The notes beneath the pieces were generated by a model. That model was not told where the DNA came from, ran no database searches, and was given only the letters and a program-made list of their open reading frames with translations. Positions 32,843 to 43,898 of a stretch of DNA of 64,000 nt are shown here, piece after piece. A program made the position numbers and the translations under genes. The DNA comes from Gentiana macrophylla (taxonomy: Eukaryota > Streptophyta > Magnoliopsida > Gentianales > Gentianaceae), in NCBI GenBank assembly GCA_026214975.1, contig JAOBSW010000724.1, positions 1 to 64,000 of the forward strand, written 5' to 3'. Within the stretch, counting starts at the first letter, position 1, and each line of letters opens with the position of its first letter.

Positions 32843-34156
32843 TCAATGTGTGCACATTTCTTGAACAGAAGCATCATGTATGCTTCAGGAAGCTCGGTGC
32901 GTGCACATTGCGCTGAATGCGTGCACATTGAACAGGATGTGTGCACATTAGGTCCTGTTTGGTGAAATGTTGTGTTTTAAGCCCCGAGTTTAGTTTTAAT
33001 TGTTATTTCTTGCTCTAATAACACTAAATAAACATGAATAAGTCTTTATTGAGTTCTGATGCGTTTAGTTCCGGCACCAGATGAATTCTTCATAAGAGAT
33101 GAAGTTTGGGACCGTCGGAAGAGCATGATAGGCTTGTGCTTTGGTGGATTAGTATTCACCAATGTTTGTGTATGTGATAGGATGTTGTGTCTAGATAACT
33201 AAGTGATGGAGTAGAGTTGGTTAAGGTGAGGTTTGCCTTGAAAACACATAGGTGGTTAGTTAACGACTAATAAATACATAATTGTGTAGTAAAAGACTAA
33301 ATACCCCTTCTTGGTTAGGCACAAGCTATATCGCGACGTGTCGTGGTCGATAAAAAGTGAATCACTCTCTTTGGCCTATAAGCAATTTGGATGGTAGAGG
33401 ACTTCGCGAACGCGTGCTTTAGCGAGTTAAACCCGTGGTTATCAGTGTGATCAATTGATAGGTTGCAAACGATATCTCGTGGTGGATATACTCCATGCGT
33501 AGTGCTCTTGGATGCGGGTATACCAAAGACAAGTTAGGCTAGAAACGTTTAGTCATGACATATTGCTGAGCATGAAATGAACCATAGATTGAGCCGGCTT
33601 CATAAAGATAACTCAATAATAATCGTAATTAATACTTTATATACTTGTTTAATACTATAGCTTCTATCTTTTCTAAGTGTTTTTGTACTTACCGCCGAAT
33701 GCATATTTGTTTTGTGTATTTGAGGTTGAGAAGATGAACAATTAGAGCAAGAGTTTGATGAGGACATTGAAAATGAAATAGGGTCATGTTTGCCATGCTA
33801 TGATAGACTTTTCTTTGTTGTTTCCTAAACCATGTAATATACTATGTGTACTTTCATTTCAAGACATGTTGTTCTTTTGTTTGAATTTCTTGTAAGATAA
33901 CTTTATCGTTTTTCTTTTAAGACATCGTATAATTGTAAGTTTGTTGTTATTGTTTAAGTTATCTTTCTATCTTTAGAATGATGCATTTCTATCCTTGTTA
34001 TAAAAAAAATACCCGAGTCTTTTTAGTTTCCATTAATGCTAAACTCGAAACGACGTAGTAGATGCTTACGTATAATATTGATTTATTTAATATTATATTT
34101 ATGAAACGTTTTTTTAGGATATGGAATTCTGTGTCAGGAAGCTTGCAGGCGTTCTG
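32843..34156 (+). repeat. Partial 3' LTR of GYP1
   Basis: Collinear with 5489-6900 of the 5' LTR (for example CAGATGAATTCTTCATAAGAG matches 5838 onward; the ATTTGTTTTGTGTATTTG block is near 33705). The first 815 bp of the LTR are missing to the left of X. The end is changed (GCGTTCTG instead of GCGTTACA). Confidence 0.85.
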
Positions 34157-34917
34157 ATAGCACACCCTATTCCCTATTTGTGAGACAGATCACCAAGGTG
34201 TGCTAGTTTTCCTGTAAATGTAATGTATTTTGTCAATCAAAATACAACAATATGAACTCAACTCACTTTTTTTCCATTCTAGTTCACTGTTCACACAGTT
34301 AAATTAATATTGGATCGTATGCATAAAATTCAATAGAAACCTGCATAATTGGACTGTGTATGATAAGTAATACATCAATGATCTATATATCTAAAATAGA
34401 TATTCGGCAATCATATGCAACTTATCTTGTCTTTCAACATTTCTTTGGAAACAACTAGAATTTTAAGAAAAAAAAAATTGTCCAAGAGCGTATTTTGTCT
34501 TACTCGGCGGTTTAGATTTGAACACAGATGGAAAAAGCATTTTCTGTTTTTTGTTTTGAAACAAGATGGATAAAGCATTCTAAATATTATTAATGAAAAT
34601 CAAATGCCCATAATTGAAAATTTACGGCATTGACTTTGATTTAGGAGCCAACCACATGAAACCAAAATCAAAATTGACAATTGTATTGCAATAATTGACA
34701 TTATAAATCTTTTCTGAATGCCACATATAGTGACATTTTTTTTTGTTTACCCTGTACAAAGTGACCTTGATTTCTTGGTCCCTCCCTTATGCAAGGCAAA
34801 TGATAGGGTCATCACATACACAAAAGTGAACCATAATGTCTTATTTGTTAACAAATGGTTCACAAATGTGTAATGAATAATTGTTATAAAGTTTTATGTA
34901 ACGACCTTATCATTATT
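34157..34917. other. Non-coding flank between GYP1 and the tetraspanin gene
   Basis: AT-rich, no ORF with coding character. Probably contains the 3' untranslated region of the tetraspanin gene. Confidence 0.5.
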
Positions 34918-35064
34918 GCCCCTTTATAAAGGGTTCCATTAAAATCCGTCCTAGCATCTTCTTCAGGACATGATATTGCCCCGTATAAAAGGTTCCATTG
35001 GAATCCGTCCCAGCATCCCGTGTGGATGTTTTTCTTCTTCTTCTTCTTGGGGACATGATATTGA
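34918..35064. repeat. Tandem duplication at the 3' end of the tetraspanin gene
   Basis: Unit 1 (34918-34977) and unit 2 (34978-35064) share GCCCC-TATAAA-GGTTCCATT, AATCCGTCC-AGCATC and GGACATGATATTG. Unit 2 has an additional (TTC)n block. The stop codon of the coding sequence lies in unit 1. Confidence 0.85.
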
Positions 35065-36740
35065 GATTTCTCGAATAGAATGATCATTGCTTGGTGTCCT
35101 TGGATAGATTCTTTCGTGTTTATGCGGCTCCAAATAGTCCTTAGCAGTAGTTTGTATTCTCAAGATGTACAAAGAGAGGAAGGTAACAACGACGAGGGAT
35201 ACCGCAATGCCGATGAAAATCGGTCCATCAGCACGCCAATCCGCCTGGAATTGAGCAAGATAACCTGCTTTGCAAGAGTCACAATCATAGCATTCTCCTC
35301 CAGTACCTAACAACTTTTTAGACCATTTTTGGCATTCACTGTCCTTAGCAGTGGCAGCCGATTTTGGGGATTCTTTATAGGTTCCATTCTCTTGCACGAA
35401 ACCACAGCGTTCTGGCGGCACGCAACAACCCAACTGGAAACGTGAAAATCAAAGGCGGTTTTAGCAGACAAACTTTAAGATTATCGTTTATTCGTTGTTC
35501 TTTCTTCAATTGAAATTAAGTTCTCAAGATCACACAATTTAATGGAATGGTTAAATATTTGTATAAATTTTAGACTATAATAACTACCATGATGTACTTG
35601 ATACATCTGGCGAACATGATTACTAGACTATCTGCTGACAAGACAATTTGGATACGAGCCCCGTCTAGGGCATATGAATCACAAATAAGGGCACGTAATG
35701 ATGGGTCCAGAAAAAATTGGACATGAAAGTGAATCCAGATATTTATTGTATCTCCAAACTTAAAACCAATTACATACATAAAAAAATTCATTACAGCAAT
35801 CAAATTATTAAAAAAATCCTACACCACTGTGTAAATTAAGTTTGTATTTTATTGTGCCTATTTTGTGGGAAATATTAGTACATCCTTATCCCATAAAAAT
35901 TGATAAATTCATTCAAAAAAAAAAAAAATTGATAAATTTCATTCCATTCGTAATAATGACGCTAATAACAAACTTCAGTGGATCTAGCGCTGACATCTCT
36001 AAAAGTGACCGATTATTGTTAAAAAGGAAAAAAAAAAAAGGAAAAAAAGAAAAAAACGGCTGGTTATTGTTAAAGGAAATTTGAAATTTAAAAAAGCAAT
36101 AAAGATCAAAATGCAGTGATGCACCCATACATTTGCTTTGACTTTTGTAAAGTTTTTAATGAGAGCAGTTGATAAAAAAAAAATGGAAGAAAACAGTAAT
36201 AATAGTAATAATTAAAAAGGTAGAAAATATTAAAATTACCCGAAGAAAATTTTCGTCCGCTCCAGGCTGTGAATCAGAACGGTTTTTGAAGCTGCGGCAT
36301 AGATTAATGTCAATCAAGCAATTTTTGATTGTAACCCAATCCTCATCATTTACCAAAGTTTCACGCAACAATGGCGAGAATTGATGGAGCCAATTTTTAT
36401 CCAAAGCCTTCTGCCGTGTGGCATCGGCGGAGCTTTTTGGCAACGCCGCAAAAGTGAAGACGGTGATCACCACAGCCACCAAAGTCACCACAACCGCCAC
36501 CGCCAAATAAACAGTCTGTAACACTCTAGATCTCAGGCACGAAGCAAATAAGCCAATTAGTGACATGATCAATAGAAACACAGAAAGCCATAGAATCAAC
36601 CAGGCTGTTTTCTTGTTGCAGGTTTTGTAACTGCCGCCGGAACCGTGATTCTCGATGATAGCAAACACGATTTGGAAAATTGAGAATGCTAAAGCTAAAA
36701 CATTTAGAAACCCAAACACCAGCCTACTAAAGGACAACAT
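34963..36740 (-). CDS. Tetraspanin family protein (two exons, 323 aa predicted)
   Basis: Join of exon 1 (36740-36240, 167 codons) and exon 2 (35433-34963, 156 codons plus stop). The intron 36239-35434 has GT (GTAATT) and AG (TTTCCAG) borders and keeps phase 0. Four membrane helices lie at about residues 7-29, 46-68, 75-99 and 238-258. Between helices 3 and 4 is the large extracellular loop with the tetraspanin GCC signature at 169-171 (GCCVPPERCGF) and further cysteines in ECYDCDSC, the plant-type pattern. Tetraspanins are membrane organisers that assemble partner proteins into microdomains; plant members act in development, cell contacts and extracellular vesicles. The two-exon layout is usual for plant tetraspanins. 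The C-terminal tail (about 65 residues) is longer than usual, and its last 35 or so residues come from the tandem duplication. There is no transposon within it. It is the only full-size host gene in the window. Confidence 0.9.
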
Positions 36741-36830
36741 TTTTCTATGCGTTTTGAGCGAATTAGTGAAACAATAATTTGAGAGAGAGACGTGGGGTCT
36801 TTCTGTGAGATTATATGAATTGGGGAAATT
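36741..36830 (-). promoter_or_regulatory. 5' leader and core promoter of the tetraspanin gene
   Basis: On the minus strand, TCATATAATCTC lies about 75 bp before the ATG and may serve as a TATA box. A GA/CT-rich ACGTCTCTCTCTC leader with an ACGT core follows. Confidence 0.4.
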
Positions 36831-37152
36831 GAGAAGATCTTGGGAATTGCAATGTTACGGATAAGGAAGTAAGAATAACGAAATTTGAATGCTTCAATGA
36901 GGGAATAGAATCCACTAAAAATCTTTTTACCCGCAATTTTTTTTTTTTTTTTTTCCAGAAATAGATATTACATGGGATTTGATTAGGAGGTTTTATATAA
37001 CCCGAAAGCCAAAACCTTTGCGTCTCATCTTGCAACTCTATACAAAAGAGAAACACGGATATTTTGAAACAAATTCAGTTAAGGGTCGCGGGTGGTGTGG
37101 TGAGAATTGTGTGTTCATTGGATTCTTTTACTTTATACAACTCATCCTAATT

Positions 37153-37389
37153 TTTTTTTCTCCTACAATATAAGTCATTCTAAATTATCAATGTTGCGTT
37201 TATTTCTTCTTACACTATCTTATTCATAATTTATTATGAATCCAATACTTTTTTCAATTACTTAACAACTATTTCATTAATGATAGTCAAGGGTATTTTA
37301 GACATTAACCTTTAAATTAATGACATTCAGCTAATTCCTTAATTTGTGTGAAAACTCCTATTATGACTTATATTTTGAAACGAAGGTAG
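37153..37389. mobile_element. Stowaway/mariner-like MITE (about 240 bp)
   Basis: The right end reads TATGACTTATATTTTGAAAC then GAAGGTAGTA, the usual family terminus (inverted TACTCCCTCCGTTTCAAAATA) with two or three changes. The left end carries the inverted ACAATATAAGTCAT. TA at the right edge. The outer left end is degraded to a T-run. Confidence 0.65.
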
Positions 37390-37637
37390 TATATATTATA
37401 TTTTTTTTTTATTTACTTTAATTTCTTTTTGTTTAAAAGCTCCAGATATCACAGGCCACCTGGTCCGATAAATCGGAATTCGCCTGGCCATTAGTCGTCT
37501 TGCAGTCGACTTTTAAGCCCTGATGTAACTCTTTCAACATGTCGCCTCAAAGCTCTTTTTTATTTACTTTATATATTCAAATTTTTTTTGAGAAGTTATA
37601 TATTCAATTTAATGACACCTTTTTTTTCTTTCTATTT

Positions 37638-37908
37638 TGTTACGACTCAAGCTATAAACAATGCTAAAATGACCATAGGCCGTTGTACATGCACATCTCA
37701 TTTTGAAATGCAAACGTAAACATTACAAAATAATTGTATCATACAAAATAGCATAAATTAAAAGATTTAACATACATCGGAATGCGTGGTAAACGAAACA
37801 ATTATTAAATTACATAACTGATCAGACTCAGAACTGAACAATTGGAACTGAAAACATAAACCAAAAATCAACCATGTTGCCGAGGCGGAGGCCCTACCTC
37901 AACGTCGG
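37638..37908 (-). repeat. Partial 3' LTR of GYP2
   Basis: Collinear with the right LTR. It ends at TGTTACGACTC (plus strand), corresponding to TGTAACGACCC at 57718. It fuses directly to RT sequence at about 37910. Confidence 0.8.
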
Positions 37909-37911
37909 TAG

Positions 37912-38135
37912 GTCAATGAAGACTACGATTAGTTTATCCAAATAATCACTAAACACGTCATTCATGAGTCCCATAAAAGATGCAGGTGCATTAGTTCGAC
38001 CAATGGGCATGACTATGAACTCATAATGATCATATCTTGTGTTTAAGGCACCCTTTGGGGTATCCTCCTTCTTGATCTTCAACTAATGATACCTTGATCT
38101 CAAATCCATCTCCGTAAATAGTTTGGCTCTTTTAA
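37912..38135 (-). pseudogene. GYP2 reverse transcriptase, C-terminal fragment
   Basis: The minus strand reads [20 protein letters not shown], then [14 protein letters not shown], where the LTR begins: the catalytic box is cut after its first Asp. At the other end the frame runs (one shift) into EMDLRSRYH near 38090-38130, next to the COP2 insertion point. Confidence 0.9.
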
Positions 38136-38140
38136 ACTAT

Positions 38141-38549
38141 TGAAATCGATGAAATTGAAAATACAAAACAAAATAAAATGCTGAATTCTTATTAATGAGT
38201 AAAATGATCAAGTTAAATTACATGATGTTGATGGTGGAGTATTTTAGATGACACTCATCCTAAGTTAGTTACAAATAGTTAAAAAATGTTATAACCGTAA
38301 ACATCTATTAAAGTACAACAGTCTGATTTCACAGCGAATCTACATCACAGCTGGACTGCATCTCGTCTGAGCCTACTCAGTTGGATATTACATCTCTAAA
38401 TCTGTTCAGCCGACTCTTTCAACTTTGAATCTTTTCAGCTAACTATTTTAGCTCTGAATATGTTCAACTGACTGTTTTGATGATGTCAGAAGTGTGTGCC
38501 CATCCTGCTAGCATCCAACACTCCTTTATTCTTACCATATATGTTAACA
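38141..38549 (-). repeat. 3' LTR of COP2 (409 bp)
   Basis: On the minus strand starts TGTTAACATATATGGTAAG at 38549 and ends near TTTCA at 38141. A polypurine tract (CTCAACTTGAGATGG, minus) adjoins it at 38550-38564. Confidence 0.88.
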
Positions 38550-38678
38550 CCATCTCAAGTTGAGAATGGTGAATGAATCAGCTTGCACATCCTGCTTGAT
38601 CCAACACTCTTTTATCCACTTGAGTTAGACTGAAGGATCTTAGAAATCCCAATTTTGTCCAGTAAGTATCAATACACA

Positions 38679-39000
38679 GGTGCATCTAGAGCCTTTGTTA
38701 GGATATCAACAAGTTGTTCTTTTGTATGAACAAACATGAGTTTGACTAATCCAGATTTGACCTTGATTTTTACCACACGAAAATCAGTCTTATTATGTTT
38801 AGTAAGCTCATGAAAGACATGATTGTGTGCAATGTGAAGAGCAGTGGCATTATCATAAAATAGGACATTATGAACCTGGACTTAAATTTTCGGATCATGC
38901 AAAATATATATAAGCCACTGAATTTCACAGGTGGTATTAGCATTGCTTTATACCCAGCTTCTAAAGAACTTCTAGCATTGGTTGTTTATTTCTTGTATTT
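38679..39000 (-). pseudogene. COP2 RNase H
   Basis: On the minus strand, a near-continuous frame through NATALHIAHNHVFHELTKHN, then HTKEQLVDILTKALDAP, the terminal signature of copia RNase H. The N-terminal half has stops. Confidence 0.85.
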
Positions 39001-39529
39001 TCCAAGAGACTGGAGCATCCTTTAAAACATTATATAGCCTGATATGGACCTTCTAGTCTTAGGATAGTTTGCCTAGTCATTGTCCGTGTAACCCTTCAGT
39101 GTTAAATTGTTCTCAGCTGGAAAGAAAATCCCTTGACCTACAAATATCTCAAAAGTCTATGACCTGCCTTCATGTGGTTCTCAGTTAAAGTGTCTAAAAA
39201 CTGGCTTAATTACTAAACTGCGAAAGCTATATCCGTTCTCGTAAAGTGAGGTAAATCATTTTTCCAATCAGTAACCTATATGCAGTGTTATCATCCAGAA
39301 AAGTTGAATCCCGATGTTGTAATGTCAGTTTAGATTCCATTGGAGTTTTAGCAGGTTAAGCACCCAAAAACTCATACTCTTACACAGATTCAAGGTGTAC
39401 TTCCTTTGTGAAATTGAGATGCCAGTAGGTGTTCTAGCAGCTTCAATTCCTAAGAAATATCTGAGTTTACCAAGATCCTTGGTGGTAAACTACTTGTGTA
39501 AATGATCATTGACTTTCTATATCTAATTC

Positions 39530-40134
39530 ATATCAGGACTGGCTGGAATAAGATCATCCATATATACCAATAAGGCAATGAAGTACTTTCCTCATCCTCT
39601 GGTAAACAAGCTACGGTTATGTTTAGACTGAACATATCCTTAACTTTCAACACATTCTGTTAGTTTACAATTTTATTGCCTGCTAGCTTGTTTCAACCCA
39701 TATAATGATTTGATAAATCTAATGAAGATGCCAATTGTTGACATCCATCTGATGAAGATATGAATTGTTTGCTACTGCAGATGCAAACATTGTTCTTACT
39801 GTTAATATCTTCACGACTGAAGAAAAGGTCCCGTGATAATCAATTCCATATGTCTGAGTGTACCCCTTTGATACTAGCCAAGCCTTATATCTTTCTACTG
39901 ATCCATCAATATTATATTTTATCTTGTACACCCATTGCATCCAATAAGACTCTTTCCAGGTGGCAAAGTGACAATATCCCATGTGTTGGTATTCTGCAGT
40001 GCCTCAATTTCCTTCTGTATTGCCTCCTTCCAGTCATCAAGTTTGATGGCTTGATTGTATGTCTTTGGTTGAGTGACATCATCAATGACATAGACATACT
40101 TGGCATACTTAGCAAACAATCTGTCTAGACTCAT
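39530..40134 (-). pseudogene. COP2 reverse transcriptase
   Basis: Begins at 40134 with the EALQNTNTWDIVTLPPGKS region, continues (one shift) as WVYKIKYNIDGSVERYKAWL, VSKGYTQTYGIDY and LHQMDVNN. The polymerase box LLVYMDDLIP is near 39546-39575. The motif order is that of copia RT. Short frames and internal stops make it non-functional. Confidence 0.9.
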
Positions 40135-40246
40135 GACTTGATTGATTCAGTAGATGAGAGGTTTGTATATCATTAGCACCCCATTGTGAGAAATTTGGAG
40201 GGTTTCTAGTTCTTATAGACCTCCTCAACTGAACATGTGCAGGTTC

Positions 40247-41257
40247 CTAATTGGCTGAAGTTGTTCCTTCATTGGATTCCTCAGCTGCATTTGATCCCTC
40301 ACTGGACTCATTCGTTGAAATGCTCATCTGATCATCAAAGCTGTCTAAAACATACAGAGGTTGTGGCATATCAGCAACATAACTTGCTTTGCCTAGAACC
40401 TGCTTGAATAAAGGAAAATAAGTCTCATGGAATTGAGTATTCCTAACAACAAAGATGTCTTTGTTGGTGAGATCCAAGAGAATCTCTCTATTGGAAGTGT
40501 TTGAATTCCCTAGATAGACACAAGTTCTACATCTGGAATCAAACTTTATTCTATACTATTGAAGGTACAAGAAAAAAACAAACAACCAAACACCTTAAAC
40601 ACAAAATAATCAGGTAAAGAACCATACGAGACTTCATAAGGACTACTTTCTTTTAATAAAGGTGTTGGTGTAGCATTTATCAATTTAACAGCACGCATCA
40701 AAATATCCCTAATATTCAATTGGTAGATTACTCTGAAATATCAAACCCCTGGCAATATTGAGCAGGTGTTGATGTTTTCTCTCAACAATACCATTTTGCT
40801 CAGGTGTATTTACACAAGAAGTCTGATGAATAATGCCATTTTGTTCATAGAAGGATCTCATCTAAAATTCAACACCATTATCAGATCTGATTACTTTTAT
40901 GACTCTATGAAACCGAGTGGAAACATATTTAACAAAGTATTTAACTAGTTCAGAAGTTTCTTACTTTTGTCTTATTAGAAAACCCAAGTAAACCTAGAAT
41001 AATAATCAACAATAGTTAAAAAAATAATGTTTTCCAATTATAGTAGGATGCCTCAAAGGCCCTAAGATATCCATATGCACAAGATCAAAAACTGAATTCA
41101 CAATAGTTGTGCTTAAAGGAAAATGTTTCTTTTTCAATTTTGCCATAGGGTACACAAAACAAAAGTCCTGTTCACAAAAATGTACATCAGAAGAATTAGA
41201 GGAAATGACTTTCAATCTCTTGTTTGGTAGAAGTTTCTCATCTACCCTATCAGACAA
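40247..41257 (-). pseudogene. COP2 integrase and linker to RT
   Basis: 41257-41006 is the GAG-pre-integrase/integrase start: KLKKKHFPLSTT, then FDLVHMDILGPLRHPTIIGK, with the first catalytic Asp in HMDILGP. 40477-40247 is the acidic/serine linker (SDNTST-like) that precedes RT. Between them lie frameshifted integrase core sequences, including words for an NGVVERKHQ-type motif near 40780. Confidence 0.85.
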
Positions 41258-41599
41258 ACATTTATTTTCTACTGAATGACAGCTAGAACATGAATTAACA
41301 GAATTAAAATAGATTTCTGAATGAGAATGTAAAGTCCTTTGTGTATCTCAGCTAAACCAATCATTGTTTTCGCTATGATTTTTTTACAAAACACACTTGT
41401 TATCAGTGAATATAGCTGCACAATCTGAGTTCTTGGTTAGTGCAGATAAAAGCCAACATGAATGTACATGACATTATGCAAAGTCAGATCATGACTAATC
41501 ACAACTTGTCCAGTATAAGTCACATGTACATTGCACCATTTGGTAATCCCACTGTCATGTTAACAACATGTTTATTATTACTTAATCTATAGTAGGAAC

Positions 41600-42180
41600 A
41601 CATAATGTGATTTGTGGCTCTAGAGTCCAAGATCAATCGTGTATATTTTACTAAGCCAGCGTCATCCTTGAGAAGGTGAGAAATGAGCATTCAGTTCATG
41701 AATCTAGTTCACTACATGGCTAGATGAATAAGAAGTTAGAAGATTCAACAGTCTTTCAAACTGTTGTGAAGTAGACCTTGAAACCATGATCTAACAGTTT
41801 CTTGATCTGCCCCATCAGTAGACTGATCTAGATCTGCCTGATCCACCATGTTAGCCATACTATATGATTCAAAACCATGTGGATAACCATGCTTCTTGCA
41901 AATTATCTTCACTATTTCCATTGAATCCGCGAAAAGTGCATTAAAGTTTCTTAAAACTATTCGTGTTCAGATTTTTTGACTGATCCACTATGCTGAATTG
42001 AATGTATTTGACCTCCGATGAATCAACTTTGTCATTCCTGCTAGGAGCAGTCCTCTGTGCCATCAAGATTGTAGAATCTTGATTTTTCAACTTGTTAGAT
42101 TCATAGGTCTCTCTTCTCTCAAACTTGATAGCCATTGCAAATGCATCTTGAACTTCAAGAAAAGGACCATCAACATTTCT
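41600..42180 (-). pseudogene. COP2 gag C-terminal part, cut by COP3
   Basis: The frame 42228-41941 reads LEVQDAFAMAIKFERRETYE on COP2 sequence, but its first 15 or so codons are in the COP3 LTR. Sequence at 41600-41940 corresponds to the zinc-finger/protease zone but is badly degraded. Confidence 0.6.
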
Positions 42181-43898
42181 TGAAAAGGCTTTAGTTAAGT
42201 TTGAGAGGGGGGTGAATAAACTTAACACTTAAAACTTTTGAGTTAACAATTCAGAACTTCAAAGAATCACACACGACCGATTACTGGGCAAAAAGATCTG
42301 AAATTGAGAGACCTCAAGAGATCCTGGCCGACCGATAAAAATGTGAGTTCATCGACGCTGGCCGCTTTGCTGAATTTGTGCAAATGGAATAATATCAAAA
42401 TTAAGCCTTGTTACTTGTTGTTAAATATGTTACTAAGTATTAGATACTCAAGAGTGTGTGTGTGTGATTTCGCTGCTAGATTCAAGAGTTGTTGATGAAT
42501 GAATAATAAAGACTAAGTGCGTAAAGTAAATGTAAGTAAGAGAGATTTTTATAGTGGTTCCAGTGATGTAATCCTCAGACGCCCACTCTTCTCCCGTGAT
42601 GTTGGAGGAAATTCACTAGTGATCTTTGAGTTATCTGTTACAAAGAATCCTAGGTTGCTTGTCCTTCACCAATAACTATGGCTTCACAAATCGAAAATCG
42701 AATGTGTAGGATTGTCGCTCCCGAGTCTTCCACTCGGTCCTGAAGGGTAGGATTGCCTCTTCACCAGCCTCCACCACAAACCAACAGCTTTTCACACCCA
42801 ATGATGCTTCACTGCCTTCAAGAGGTTCTTTATAAAATAAAGAATGAATCAAATAAATGATTCAATTGCAAAGCAGCCTTGATTAGATGATGTAATCAAG
42901 AATTTTTGCGCCTTCAAGTGTGTATGCTTGATGCAATTTTGAACACGTAATGCACTTGAAGAAAATAACTAGATCAAGAAATTTTAAGCTCAAGAAGTTC
43001 AAGCAGGTGGTGTTTTTCTCAACTGTTATCACTTGAAGTTTATTCCAAAATTCATCTTCTTCTTGAGTTGAAAGTCCTCTATTTATAGGTAGAATGCATG
43101 TGACTTGAATTTGAAATTCAAATGTGACTGCTCTTTGTATTTGTCCCATCTCAGACCGATTCTCGTCACTATTCATAGGATCGACAATCGCCAGATTACT
43201 TTTTGACAAAGGCAAATTGGCCCACCCTTTGACTTGTATCCAATGGATAAGAATGTAAATCATCCCAACGCTCTTTTAATCTCAACCTTTGATTTGCTTG
43301 ATAAGTCGAGGTAGTTGGTCTGTCCTTATCCATGTAATCTTCCAATAATCTTGAATTAATCGAGGTATATATAAACAGTGTTCATCATCATTGTAATACC
43401 AATCATCAATAACATCATATTTTTGTCTCAGAAATATAATGCAATTGATTCTTTTATCCAACTTTTATTTGTGAAGTTAGATTACATCATTTTAAATATA
43501 ACCAAGTTCCAAACATCATCCAACTTGTGGAACTTAGACTTCTTATTACACAAGGTATATGTAATCGCTTTAGGTCATCACAGCACTTGCCTAAATTTCG
43601 ATTCCATATCCTTGACATTAAATACTAAGTTTGATCCCTTAGCCTTCATTTATCGAGTTTGAACCTCACCTTTCGCCTTCGCCTTCAAGAGGTTCCGCAT
43701 CGCCATCGACCTATCTACCCCATCGATTTAGACCATCATGATAAACAACAAACAATTTTTTACAAAGGCTTGTTTGATCAAACCTATTTATGAATCAAAC
43801 TCTAATAAACCTATACATTTTATCTAGACATCTTTTGCCTTTGCACTATAATAGCCTAGTATGGCACTCATCATCAAAACTAAGAAATAAGTCCAACA
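42181..43898 (-). repeat. 3' LTR of COP3
   Basis: Aligns from TGAAAAGGCTTTAGTTAAG to ATAAGTCCAACA with the right LTR. A stretch of the form (GT)n near 42454-42465 and many small indels distinguish them. Confidence 0.92.

Larger units (their letters stand above)
4674..34156 (+). mobile_element. Ty3/gypsy retrotransposon GYP1 (chromovirus-like), nested and decayed
   Basis: The 5' LTR (4674-6908) is followed by a tRNA-iMet primer site, then gag, protease, RT, RNase H and integrase remnants in gypsy order up to about 11190. A partial 3' LTR lies at 32843-34156. Flanking five-mers are GTAGC (4669-4673) and ATAGC (34157-34161), a four-of-five TSD. The interior is expanded by the MULE, element X and COP1. 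The middle of the gypsy element (integrase C-terminus, PPT and first third of the 3' LTR) is missing. The CPKCxxNHxGxCR zinc-knuckle lead and the long LTR suggest the Tekay/Del group. That both LTRs belong to one element is inferred from similarity and the TSD. Confidence 0.7.

Noticed and set aside
35913..36128. Phe-rich ORF inside the tetraspanin intron
   Set aside because: Produced by A/T homopolymer runs within the intron.
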